A stretch of 33,987 bases of DNA from DATLFQ01 sp035540915 (lineage in GTDB: Bacteria > Actinomycetota > Acidimicrobiia > Acidimicrobiales > GCA-2861595): the NCBI GenBank assembly GCA_035540915.1, contig DATLFQ010000225.1, forward strand, positions 1-33,987, in the 5' to 3' direction. Made by a program: the position numbers and the translations under genes. The notes under the pieces are model-generated. The model saw only the letters and a program-made list of their open reading frames with translations. It made no database searches and had not been told where the DNA came from. Below are positions 22,957 to 30,623 of the stretch, one piece after another (the stretch's first letter is position 1; every line of letters starts with the position of its first letter).

Positions 22957-23998
22957 ATCGCAGGGCGCCGGCCTGGTAGCCGGTGTCGAGGCGGCGGGCG
23001 CGGACGCCCGGCAACGCCTGAGCCTCCGCCGCCGCCAGGAGGGCCGCTCCCTCGCCCGGATGGGCCGGCGCCACCTGCCACGCGCCACCGGCCGGGACCA
23101 CCTTCTCCAGCAGCGCCCGGCGCTGCCCGAACGGGAGGGGCGAGGTGGCGTGGCCCTCCAGCCACAGGAGGTCGAGCAGGATCACCCCGGCCGGGTGGCG
23201 GCTGGCCAGGCGCCGAGCCGCCGACTCGGCCGCCGCCGCCTCACGGCGAGCCAGGAGGGCGCCGTCCGGCCGGCCGTCGCCACCGGCGACCACGATCTCG
23301 GCCTCCAGCGCCACCTCCAAGGTGCCGAGCGCGGGACCTATCGACCTGGCCTCGGGCCAGCGGTCTGAGACCTCGCGGCCGGCACCGTCCTCCACCCGGG
23401 CCCGACCACCCTGGGAGACCACGACGACCCGCCGACCACCCAGCGCAGCCTCGAACGACCAGGCCGACTGGTCCTCGGGCAGACCGCCGTCGACCTCGTC
23501 GACCAGCGTGAACGACGCCGGCAACAGCTCCCGGGAGGGATCGGCGGGCGGGTCCATGCGGTGGAGCATCCAGTTGCGGGCACCGGTGTGAAAGAGCACG
23601 TAGCGCCCTCGGGCGCGCTCGCCCTCCAGCGTGATCATCACCTCCCGCTCGCTCCACTTCTCACACCGGTACGTGCCTCGGTCCCAGATGCGCAGATGGC
23701 CGCCGCCGTACTCACCCTCGGGGATGCTGCCGGAGAACTCCAGGTACAGCATCGGGTGGTCCTCGGTCTGCACGGCCAGGTGGTCGACCCGAGGGTCGGG
23801 CGGGATGCCCTTCGGCACCGCCCACGACGCCAGCACGCCGTCGCGCTCGAGCCGCAGGTCCCAGTGCAGGGCGGTGGCGTGGTGCTCCTGGATCACGAAG
23901 CGCGGGATCTCGGCGGCGGGCGGCTGCGCGTCGCCGGACGGCTCGGGTGTGCGGGCGAAATCCCGCATCGACCGGTAGCGGTCGAGGGCGTCTCCCAC
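22907..23998 (-). CDS. LigD-like 3'-phosphoesterase with degenerate DNA ligase domain
   Basis: A 363-aa protein. Residues ~30-150 are a LigD-type phosphoesterase: FVIQEHHATALHWDLRLE with the H39, D47 and R49 positions, SWAVPKG (K63), and TEDHPMLY (H81) followed by EGEYGGG and IWDRGTY. These enzymes heal 3' ends during non-homologous end joining. Residues ~178-360 align with the ATP-dependent ligase adenylation domain (ILLDLLWLEGHATSPLPFGQRRALLEKV, VRARRLDTGYQAG), but the nucleophile motif FEVKWDG has become FEAALGG, so the catalytic Lys is Ala185, and the motif V Lys is also gone. No Ku or LigD polymerase gene is in the window. GTG 23998 lies 6 nt after a -10-like hexamer. Confidence 0.82.
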   Translation of the reverse strand: MGDALDRYRSMRDFARTPEPSGDAQPPAAEIPRFVIQEHHATALHWDLRLERDGVLASWAVPKGIPPDPRVDHLAVQTEDHPMLYLEFSGSIPEGEYGGGHLRIWDRGTYRCEKWSEREVMITLEGERARGRYVLFHTGARNWMLHRMDPPADPSRELLPASFTLVDEVDGGLPEDQSAWSFEAALGGRRVVVVSQGGRARVEDGAGREVSDRWPEARSIGPALGTLEVALEAEIVVAGGDGRPDGALLARREAAAAESAARRLASRHPAGVILLDLLWLEGHATSPLPFGQRRALLEKVVPAGGAWQVAPAHPGEGAALLAAAEAQALPGVRARRLDTGYQAGALRFTAAGATGPTTGGPRA

Positions 23999-24023
23999 GC
24001 TCCGGGTCTACCATCGGCGCGCC
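23999..24023. promoter_or_regulatory. Overlapping divergent promoters, LigD-like / BNR pair
   Basis: Plus-strand TACCAT (24009-24014) precedes ATG 24024 by 9 nt. Minus-strand TAGACC (24010-24005) precedes GTG 23998 by 6 nt. The two hexamers share the TA at 24009-24010, so both leaderless-type promoters are built around one dinucleotide. Confidence 0.5.
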
Positions 24024-24914
24024 ATGGCCATGCCGGCGAGCGTGCTGATCGGCACAACGACGGGGCTGGTCGACGCGACCGCCGGCCGGGCCGTGGCCCA
24101 CGTGGGCCACGACGTCGTCGCGGTCGCCGGTCCCTGGGCGGTGGTCAACGGTCACGAGGTGGTGGCCGCCGACGGCCGCCGGGCGCCGCCCATCGAGGCC
24201 GCCCGCGTCGCCTGCCTGGCCCAGCTGGGCGGCGGCGAAGTCCTGGCCGGGACGGCCGGCGCTCACGTGTACCGCGCCGGCGACGGGACGGTCGAGCGGC
24301 TGGTGTCGTTCGACGACGCCGAGGGCCGGGACCGGTGGTACACGCCCTGGGGCGGGCCGCCTGCGGTGCGGGCCATCGCCGTTTCCCCGGCGGGTACCGT
24401 CCTGGCCAACGTGCACGTCGGTGGCATCCTGCGCTCCGACGACGGCTGCGCAACCTGGCGGGCCACCGTCGACATCGACCTCGACGTGCACCAGGTGGTG
24501 GCGGGGGACGGCCCGGCGCTGGCTGCATCGGCGGCCGGCCTGGCCGAGAGCCGCGACGACGGCCGGACCTGGCGCGTCGTCGACGAGGGGCTGGAGTCGA
24601 CCTATGCCCGGGCGGTCGCGGTGTCCGGCGGCACGGTGCTGCTCAGCGCGTCGGACGGCCCCATGGGGGAGCGGGCGGCGCTTTACCGCCGGCCCCTCAC
24701 CGGCGGGCGGCCGTTCGAGCGCTGCCGGGCCGGTCTGCCCGAGTGGTTCGAGGGCAACGTCGACACGTTCTGGCTCGACGGCCTCCCCGACGGCGGTGCC
24801 GCGTTCGTCTCGCCCGGCGGGCAGGTGTACGGCTCGGCCGACGAGGGCGCCACCTGGGAGCTCCTGGCCGACGCCATCGCCGGCCCCCACTGCCTGTCGC
24901 TGGCGGGCGCCTAG
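24024..24914 (+). CDS. BNR/Asp-box repeat beta-propeller protein
   Basis: A 296-aa protein with three Asp-box motifs (S-x-D-x-G-x-T-W type): SDDGCATW (138-145), SRDDGRTW (176-183) and SADEGATW (271-278), each in the turn of a propeller blade, as in sialidase-like and photosynthesis-stability-factor-like propellers. No signal peptide or membrane helix is evident, so it is probably cytoplasmic. The active-site arginine triad of sialidases is not recognisable, so an enzymatic role is not claimed. It is divergent from the LigD-like gene, and its stop shares CTAG with the convergent serine hydrolase. Confidence 0.75.
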   Translation: MAMPASVLIGTTTGLVDATAGRAVAHVGHDVVAVAGPWAVVNGHEVVAADGRRAPPIEAARVACLAQLGGGEVLAGTAGAHVYRAGDGTVERLVSFDDAEGRDRWYTPWGGPPAVRAIAVSPAGTVLANVHVGGILRSDDGCATWRATVDIDLDVHQVVAGDGPALAASAAGLAESRDDGRTWRVVDEGLESTYARAVAVSGGTVLLSASDGPMGERAALYRRPLTGGRPFERCRAGLPEWFEGNVDTFWLDGLPDGGAAFVSPGGQVYGSADEGATWELLADAIAGPHCLSLAGA

Positions 24915-26032
24915 ACCTCGCCGGTCAGCCCGGCCGCCATGGTCGACAGGGCCATGCCGCGGCGGAACTGGCGGATGATGTTGGCGTCGATGCCGTTGGT
25001 GGCGTAGGCGAACGAGATGCCGGTGGCCGGGTCGGCCCAGCTGATCTGGCCGCCGGCGCCGTTGTGGCCGATCGCCCGCGGCGAGGTGGCGCTGCCGAAC
25101 CCCCGCAGGAACGCCAGGCCGTCGTCGCCCGCCTGCACCAGGCCCAGCGTCCGGTTGGCGGGCATGCCGAACAGGGGGTCGCCGAAGCGGTTGCGTACCG
25201 TCCCGATGGCGTCGGCCCGCACGTCGTCGCGCCAGATGCCGGGACGGTCGTGCAGGAGGGCCTGGCCGAAGAGGGCCAGGTCGGCCGCCCGCATGATCCC
25301 GCCGGCCCCCGGGACGCCGAGGGCCCGGATGTCCGGCCGGTTGAAGGCCAGCAGGTTCTCCTCGGTCACCTCGGTGGTGGGCAGCTCGCGGACGCCGATG
25401 GCGGCCTCCAGCTCGTCGGGCGTGGCCGGCTCGCCGGTGGCCGACAGCACGGCGACGCCCTCCTGGCGGTCGATTGGGACGCCCAGCACCCGGCCCGGCA
25501 GGCCGGCCGGCGCGGTCACGCGCTGCTCGAAGAAGTCCCAGAAGTCCACGCCGCTCGCAGCCTGAACCACCTCGGCCAGCACCCAGTGGGCTGAGGTGGG
25601 GTGGTACTCGAAGGCGGTGCCGGGCTCGAAGCTCAGCTCCCAGGAGGCGAACGCGCCCAGGCGGCCCTCGCGGGTCTCCCACGCCGGCGGGAGAAGCGTT
25701 GCATGCGGGAACCCCGAGGTGTGCAGCAGCAGGTGCTCGACGGTGACGGTGTGCTTCCCGTTGGCGGCGAAGGCCGGGACGTAGTCGGCGACGGGACGGG
25801 CGACGTCCACCGCTTCCTCGCCCAGAAGAATCCACACCGCCGAGGCGACCATCGGCTTGGTGCACGAGAACACGTGGTAGCGGGTGTCCAGCGTGGCGTC
25901 ACCGAACACCTCGAAGGCCAGCACCTCGCCGCCGTAGCCCACGGCCACCTGGCACGACGGCAGCACGCCCTCGTCGACCTCGCGGGACGCCCGGGACAAC
26001 AGGGCGTCGAGCTTGCCGGCCTCCACGCCCAC
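24911..26032 (-). CDS. Serine hydrolase, beta-lactamase class C / EstB family
   Basis: A 373-aa penicillin-binding-protein-like hydrolase with the nucleophile motif S56-C-T-K59 (FSCTKPM), HLLLHTSGFPH, a Tyr motif within FEYHPTSAHW (instead of the usual YSN), PGAGGIMRAADLALFGQALL, and HNGAGG near the C-terminus (HxG motif). There is no signal peptide, so it is more likely a cytoplasmic esterase/peptidase than a resistance beta-lactamase. GTG 26032 is chosen because TACGGT ends 8 nt upstream. The substrate is unknown. Confidence 0.85.
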   Translation of the reverse strand: MGVEAGKLDALLSRASREVDEGVLPSCQVAVGYGGEVLAFEVFGDATLDTRYHVFSCTKPMVASAVWILLGEEAVDVARPVADYVPAFAANGKHTVTVEHLLLHTSGFPHATLLPPAWETREGRLGAFASWELSFEPGTAFEYHPTSAHWVLAEVVQAASGVDFWDFFEQRVTAPAGLPGRVLGVPIDRQEGVAVLSATGEPATPDELEAAIGVRELPTTEVTEENLLAFNRPDIRALGVPGAGGIMRAADLALFGQALLHDRPGIWRDDVRADAIGTVRNRFGDPLFGMPANRTLGLVQAGDDGLAFLRGFGSATSPRAIGHNGAGGQISWADPATGISFAYATNGIDANIIRQFRRGMALSTMAAGLTGEV

Positions 26033-26059
26033 GGCGCGCCACCGTAGTCGCCGACCCCC
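26033..26059. promoter_or_regulatory. Overlapping divergent promoters, serine hydrolase / CrtO-like
   Basis: Minus-strand TACGGT (26046-26041) precedes GTG 26032 by 8 nt. On the plus strand TAGTCG (26045-26050), a weaker hexamer, precedes ATG 26060 by 9 nt; the TA at 26045-26046 is shared. Confidence 0.4.
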
Positions 26060-26596
26060 ATGACGCCGCCCTGGCAGACTCGGCGCGTGGGCGCCGTTGC
26101 GCTGTCCCGGCCGGCGCTGGTGGCGCTCGACGTCGCCGCCTGCGTGGTGCTGCAGGTGTCGGCCGGGTACCTGGTCCACCGTCTCCCGGTGCGGGCCTTC
26201 GCCGAGGACCGGTGGCTGTTCCGGCCGCGGCGGGTCGAGGCTGGCGGCCGAATCTACGAGCGGGCCCTGCGCATCCGGCGCTGGAAGCCCTGGCTGCCCG
26301 AGGCGGGCGCCACCTTCCGCGGCGGGTTCGACAAGTCGTCGGCGCCCGCTCGGGACGACGCCTCGGTCCGGCGCTACATGGCCGAGACCCGGCGGGCCGA
26401 GCTCGGCCACTGGCTGGCCGTGGTGCCGGCGCCGCTGTTCTTCCTGTTCAACCCCTGGTACGCCGGCCTGGTCGTCCAGCTCTACGCCGTCGTGGCCAAC
26501 GGGCCGTGCATCGCCGCCCAGCGCTACAACCGGATCCGGTTCCAGCGGCTGCTGGCCGACCGCACCCGCCGTCAGCGGAAGATCGCCGACCGGTAG
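26060..26596 (+). CDS. CrtO-like (glycosyl-4,4'-diaponeurosporenoate acyltransferase family) membrane protein
   Basis: A 178-aa protein with an N-terminal hydrophobic helix (PALVALDVAACVVLQVSAGYLV), the family-typical RRWKPWLPEAGATFRGGFDK (about 74-93), TRRAELGHW and a C-terminal hydrophobic pair (PAPLFFLFNPWYAGLVVQLYAVVANGPCIAAQRYNRIR). The motif set matches the small acyltransferase family named after staphylococcal CrtO, which in actinobacteria is rarely linked to staphyloxanthin. Activity is therefore uncertain. ATG 26060 is used; GTG 26087, with CAGACT 6 nt ahead, is an alternative. Its 3' end overlaps the convergent orn gene by 25 nt. Confidence 0.72.
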   Translation: MTPPWQTRRVGAVALSRPALVALDVAACVVLQVSAGYLVHRLPVRAFAEDRWLFRPRRVEAGGRIYERALRIRRWKPWLPEAGATFRGGFDKSSAPARDDASVRRYMAETRRAELGHWLAVVPAPLFFLFNPWYAGLVVQLYAVVANGPCIAAQRYNRIRFQRLLADRTRRQRKIADR

Positions 26597-27111
26597 TAGC
26601 GCAGTTCGGCGACGCTCTCGCGTATGTCGTCGAGGGCCCGGTGGTGGCCGGTCTTGTCGGGGGCGGCGGCCAGCGCGTCGGGATACCAGCGCCGGCACAG
26701 CTCCTTCACGGTGGACACGTCGATCGAGCGGTAGTGCAGCCAGCTCTCGATCTCGGGCAGGTGCGCCGCCAGGAAGCGCCGGTCGGTGCCGATCGAGTTG
26801 CCGCACAACGGCACGGTGCGCGGCTCGGGTACGTGCTGCTTCACGAAGTCGAGCGTCTGGCGGCCGGCGTCGGCCAGCGAGAGGGTGGAGGACCTGATGG
26901 CGTCGAGCAGGCCGCTGGACTCGTGCATGGACCGCACCACGTCCTCCATGGCGTCCAGCTGCGCCGGGTCGCACGCCACCACGAGATCGGGCCCCTCGGC
27001 CACGATGTCGAGGTCGTCGTCGGTGACCAACGTCGCCACCTCGACGATGGCGCAGGTCTTCGGGTCCAGCCCGGTCATCTCGAGGTCGATCCACACCAGC
27101 CGGCCGGGCAC
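26572..27111 (-). CDS. orn: Oligoribonuclease
   Basis: A 179-aa DEDDh exonuclease that degrades 2-5 nt RNAs and linear pGpG. Exo I is WIDLEMTGLD, Exo II CGNSIGTDRRFLAAH, Exo III GHHRALDDIRES. The length is right for Orn. GTG 27111 is set by TACGAT 6 nt upstream. It is divergent from dut across only 24 nt. Confidence 0.95.
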   Translation of the reverse strand: MPGRLVWIDLEMTGLDPKTCAIVEVATLVTDDDLDIVAEGPDLVVACDPAQLDAMEDVVRSMHESSGLLDAIRSSTLSLADAGRQTLDFVKQHVPEPRTVPLCGNSIGTDRRFLAAHLPEIESWLHYRSIDVSTVKELCRRWYPDALAAAPDKTGHHRALDDIRESVAELRYYRSAIFR

Positions 27112-27135
27112 CACGGGATCGTAGGCTGCGGCCCG
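27112..27135. promoter_or_regulatory. Overlapping divergent promoters, orn / dut
   Basis: Plus-strand TAGGCT (27122-27127) precedes the dut ATG by 8 nt; minus-strand TACGAT (27123-27118) precedes the orn GTG by 6 nt. They share the TA at 27122-27123, leaving no space for a separate promoter, so each -35 region would lie in the other gene. Confidence 0.6.
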
Positions 27136-27576
27136 ATGGTGGAGGTCCCCCTGGTCCGGCTCGACGCCGGCGTGACCGTGCCGGCCTACGCGCACGAGGG
27201 CGACGCCGGCGCCGACCTCGTGGCCGCGGAGGACGCCCTGTTGGCACCGGCCGGCGGCCGGGCGCTGATCGGCACCGGGGTGGCGGTGGCCATCCCCCCG
27301 GGCCACGCCGGCTTCGTGCTGCCGCGCAGCGGGCTGGCCCTGCACCACGGCATCACCTGCCTGAACGCCCCCGGGTTGATCGACTCGGGCTACCGGGGCG
27401 AGCTCAAGGTCGTGCTGGTCAACACCGACCCGTCCCAGCCCTACCAGGTGCGTCGCGGCGACCGGATCGGGCAGCTGGTCGTCCAGGCCGTCGAGCAGGT
27501 GCGCTTCACGCCCGTCGACGACCTGCCCGACGCCGCCCGCGGCGAGCAGGGCTTCGGCTCCACCGGAGCCCGGTAG
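27136..27576 (+). CDS. dut: dUTP pyrophosphatase
   Basis: A 146-aa trimeric dUTPase converting dUTP to dUMP, keeping uracil out of DNA. The motifs appear in order: AYAHEGDAGADL, PRSGLALHHGI, APGLIDSGYRGE, GDRIGQLVVQ and the C-terminal RGEQGFGSTG. ATG 27136 is used. It is followed after 7 nt by an Fpg/Nei glycosylase, giving a two-gene base-hygiene unit. Confidence 0.95.
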   Translation: MVEVPLVRLDAGVTVPAYAHEGDAGADLVAAEDALLAPAGGRALIGTGVAVAIPPGHAGFVLPRSGLALHHGITCLNAPGLIDSGYRGELKVVLVNTDPSQPYQVRRGDRIGQLVVQAVEQVRFTPVDDLPDAARGEQGFGSTGAR

Positions 27577-27583
27577 GCACCGG

Positions 27584-28462
27584 GTGCCCGAGCTGCCCGA
27601 GGTCGAGGCACTGGCCCGCCTCCTCTCCGACCAGGCCGGCGGCCGCACGGTCGAGCGGGCCGAGCTGGCTGCCTTCTCGGCGCTGAAGACCTTCGACCCG
27701 CCGCTGTCCGCGCTGGTGGGGCGCACCCTGACCGGCGTGGGCCGTCGAGGCAAGTTCCTCGTCTTCGACCTTGCGGCAGGCGGCGGCCCCGAGCCGCTGG
27801 CCCTGGTCCTGCACCTGGCCCGGGGCGGCTGGGTTCGCTGGAGCGCCACCCTGCCGGCCAAGCCGGCCCGGCCCGGCAAGGGCCCGCTGGCCCTGCGGGT
27901 CGCTTTCGACGGCGGCGCGGGCTTCGACGTCACCGAGGCCGGCACCGAGAAACGCCTGGCCCTGTACGTCGTACGCAGCCCCGACGACGTGGAGGGCGTC
28001 TCCCGGCTCGGCCCCGACCCGCTGGGCGCCGCGTTCGACGCGCCCGCGCTCGGCGCCGCGCTGGCATCCCACGGCGGCCAGCTCAAGGCCGCCCTGGTGT
28101 CGCAGTCGACCCTGGCCGGCGTGGGCAACGCCTACTCCGACGACGCGCTGCACCTCGCCCGGCTGTCCCCGTTCAAGCCGGCGGCCAAGCTGACCGACGA
28201 CGAGGTCCAGCGGCTCCACGCCGCGTTGCTCCAGGTCCTGACCGACGCCCTCGCCCGCAGCACCGGCCGGCCGGCGTCGGAGCTGAAGGACGAGAAGCGC
28301 TCGGGCATGCGGGTCCACGGGCGGACCGGCCTGCCGTGCCCCGAGTGCGGCGACACCGTCCGCGAAGTCTCCTTCGCCACCAAGTCCCTCCAGTACTGCG
28401 CCACCTGCCAGACCGGCGGCAAACCGCTGGCCGACCGCCGGCTGTCCCGGCTGCTGAAGTAG
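27584..28462 (+). CDS. Fpg/Nei-family DNA glycosylase
   Basis: A 292-aa base-excision enzyme with the catalytic N-terminal P2-E3 (MPELPEVEALARLL), the lysine in RRGKFLVFDL, the H2TH region (LAGVGNAYSDDALHLARLSPFKPA) and a C-terminal zinc finger of four cysteines (CPECGDTVREVSF, YCATCQTGGK). The void-filling and opposite-base residues that separate Fpg from Nei cannot be read reliably here, so the exact substrate, oxidised purine or pyrimidine, is open. It starts with GTG 7 nt downstream of dut. Confidence 0.9.
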   Translation: MPELPEVEALARLLSDQAGGRTVERAELAAFSALKTFDPPLSALVGRTLTGVGRRGKFLVFDLAAGGGPEPLALVLHLARGGWVRWSATLPAKPARPGKGPLALRVAFDGGAGFDVTEAGTEKRLALYVVRSPDDVEGVSRLGPDPLGAAFDAPALGAALASHGGQLKAALVSQSTLAGVGNAYSDDALHLARLSPFKPAAKLTDDEVQRLHAALLQVLTDALARSTGRPASELKDEKRSGMRVHGRTGLPCPECGDTVREVSFATKSLQYCATCQTGGKPLADRRLSRLLK

Positions 28463-28464
28463 CC

Positions 28465-29886
28465 GTGTCGGCCGGCCAGCGCCTGCGCGGCATCGACGCC
28501 GCCTTCCTCGCCATCGAGTCGCCGGCCATGCCGATGCACATCGGGGCCCTGGCGCTGCTCGACCCCGCCACCGCTCCGGGGGGCTGGTCGCTCGAGGCCC
28601 TGCGGGCGCACGCGGCGTCCCGGCTGCACCTCGCCCCGGTGTTCCGCCAGCGGGTGGTCGAGATCCCGTTCGGTCTGCACCATCCCGTCTGGTTGGACGA
28701 CCCGGACTTCGACCTCGACCACCACCTTCACCGCCTGCCCGTCGACCCACCCGGCGGCGAGGCCGAGCTGCTGGAGGCGGTCGCCGCGGTCGTGGCTGTC
28801 CCACTCGACCGCAGCCGGCCCCTGTGGGCGCTGCACGTGGCCGAAGGCCTGGCCGGCGGCGGCGCCGCGGTCCTGGCCATTTCGCACCACGCCGCAAACG
28901 ACGGCGTGGCCGGGACCGAGCTGCTGGTCCGCCTCCTCGACCTGCAGCCCGAGCCCTGGCCCGCCGATCCCGAGCCGGAGCCCTGGGCGCCGCCTCCGCT
29001 GCCGGTCGAGGCGGAGCTGATCGCCGACGCCCTGTCGGCCCTGGCCGCTCGCCCAGCGGAGGCGGTGGCGGCGGTGCGGGGCACGGTGGAGCTGTTCACC
29101 CGCTTCCGCCAGCACGCCGCCGGCGACGGGGCGCCGGGCGGGCGGGCGGCCACCGCCCCCTTCTCGGCCCCGCGGACCTCGCTCAACGTCGCGCTCGGCG
29201 GGCCTGCGCGGCGGGTGGCCCTGGCGTCGCTCCCGCTGGCCGAGGTCCGGGCCGTCAAGGCCCACTTCGGCACCACGGTCAACGACGTGGTGCTGGCCGT
29301 CTGCGCGGGGGCGCTGCGCTCGTGGATGGCCGGCCGGGGCGAGGAGCCGGCGGGCGACCTGGTCGCCCTGGTCCCGGCCTCGGTGCGCGTCGAGGCCGAC
29401 GCCGGCACGGCGGGCAACAAGGTTTCCCCGATGCTGGTGTCGCTGTTCACCCGCATCGACGACGCCGCCGAGCGGCTGGCCGCCATCGCCGCCAGCGCCG
29501 GTGCGGCCAAGGCACAGGAGCGCCGGGTCGGCAGTGCCGTCCTGAGCGACTGGGCCGAGATCGCCCCCCCGGTCCTGATGGCCGGCGCCGCAACGCTCGC
29601 CTCGGCGCTGCGGTTGGCCGAGGTGGTGCCGCCCGTCTACAACGTCTCGATCTCCAACGTGCCGGGCCCGCCGCTCCCGCTGTACCTGGCCGGCGCCCGG
29701 GTCCGCGCCGCCTACCCGCTCGGCCCGATCGTCGACGGGGGAGTGCTCAACATCACCGTGGTCAGCTACGACGGCACGCTGCACTTCGGCCTGGTGGCCG
29801 ACCGCTCCGCGGTGCCCGACCTGGAAACATTCGCCGCCGGGCTGGTCGACTCGTTCACCGAGTTGGCCAAGGCGGCCGGCGGCTAA
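28465..29886 (+). CDS. Wax ester synthase / diacylglycerol acyltransferase
   Basis: A 473-aa WS/DGAT enzyme that transfers acyl-CoA onto diacylglycerol or fatty alcohols to form storage lipid. The catalytic HHxxxDG is H141-H142-A-A-N-D146-G147. The N-terminal MPMHIGALALL and the later NDVVLAVCAGALRSW, VPASVR, GNKVSPMLVSL and NVSISNVPGPP match the family throughout. GTG 28465 starts 2 nt after the glycosylase stop. With glpK/glpD, it suggests the cell both uses glycerol and stores neutral lipid. tRNA-Gly follows after 13 nt. Confidence 0.92.
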   Translation: MSAGQRLRGIDAAFLAIESPAMPMHIGALALLDPATAPGGWSLEALRAHAASRLHLAPVFRQRVVEIPFGLHHPVWLDDPDFDLDHHLHRLPVDPPGGEAELLEAVAAVVAVPLDRSRPLWALHVAEGLAGGGAAVLAISHHAANDGVAGTELLVRLLDLQPEPWPADPEPEPWAPPPLPVEAELIADALSALAARPAEAVAAVRGTVELFTRFRQHAAGDGAPGGRAATAPFSAPRTSLNVALGGPARRVALASLPLAEVRAVKAHFGTTVNDVVLAVCAGALRSWMAGRGEEPAGDLVALVPASVRVEADAGTAGNKVSPMLVSLFTRIDDAAERLAAIAASAGAAKAQERRVGSAVLSDWAEIAPPVLMAGAATLASALRLAEVVPPVYNVSISNVPGPPLPLYLAGARVRAAYPLGPIVDGGVLNITVVSYDGTLHFGLVADRSAVPDLETFAAGLVDSFTELAKAAGG

Positions 29887-29899
29887 GGTTGCCGCTGCT

Positions 29900-29975
<76 letters not shown>

Positions 29976-30233
29976 GTAAAAGTCCAGGTCAAGAGGCGGT
30001 TTAGGTCTTCCGACCACCTCGTTGAGCGCCGAGCCTGTCAACGGACTTGTCGACGGGGTCACCGCTCGGTGCGGTTCAGGTATGCCTCAGACGCATAGTC
30101 AGCGCCTCCCGCCCTCGCAGTCGTCGATCGGGAGACTGGCGGTGGCGAGAACCTGGCCGCTGCCGGCCAGGGATACCGGTTCCTCGTCACGTCGGAGAGT
30201 TGGAATGCGCTGCGCGGCGGAGAGAAGAGTATT
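29976..30233. other. Non-coding stretch after tRNA-Gly
   Basis: 258 bp without a convincing gene; codon bias is absent in all frames. No duplicated tRNA 3' end is visible within it. Confidence 0.5.
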
Positions 30234-30623
30234 TCAGCCCAAACCGACGACAACCACGCCACGGGCTGGAAGGTAGCTCGCTAGCAGCTCCAATTCTCTG
30301 GCATCGCCTGTTAGAACGACATCTCGCCGCCGGAACGCACCGACTACTACCGCTGCATCGACGACATCCGCCGTTCCGGCACGACCGCACAGTTCACCTA
30401 CGGCCCTGGCGGCGCCTTCGTCGAGCGCTTCCGCCCGACAGTGCTTGAGAGCCTTCGCGAGGCGCGCTTGTCGAGTTCCATCACGCCATGCCTGTGCCAC
30501 GACGACCGTTGGAATGGTCGGGATGCGTCCACTTCGCACATACGTCTTTAGCGCTGTCCACGCTTCGCGATTGTCTTTGTCAAGCGCCACCATCACTCCG
30601 GTGTCGAAGGTCACTCCTCTCAT
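30234..30623 (-). CDS. PIN-domain toxin (VapC-like)
   Basis: A 129-aa PIN-fold protein: first acidic residue D7 (FDTGVMVALDKDN), TVVVAQAWRDG at the place where an acidic residue is usually found, D86/D89 in TADVVDAAVVV, and D107 in LTGDARELE. VapC toxins cleave specific RNAs. The second acidic position has Gln44 or Trp46 instead of a canonical Glu, so activity is unproven. ATG 30623 overlaps the antitoxin stop (ATGA). Base composition is lower in GC than in the genes upstream of the tRNA. Confidence 0.82.
   Translation of the reverse strand: MRGVTFDTGVMVALDKDNREAWTALKTYVRSGRIPTIPTVVVAQAWRDGTRQARLAKALKHCRAEALDEGAARAVGELCGRAGTADVVDAAVVVGAFRRRDVVLTGDARELELLASYLPARGVVVVGLG

Noticed and set aside
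22585..28462. A complete non-homologous end-joining locus around the LigD-like gene
   Set aside because: There is no Ku, no LigD polymerase and no intact ATP-dependent ligase among the neighbours; only the phosphoesterase with a degenerate ligase domain is present.
30022..30276. An 84-aa plus-strand ORF after the tRNA
   Set aside because: No codon bias, no binding site, and overlaps the PIN toxin 3' end in antisense.
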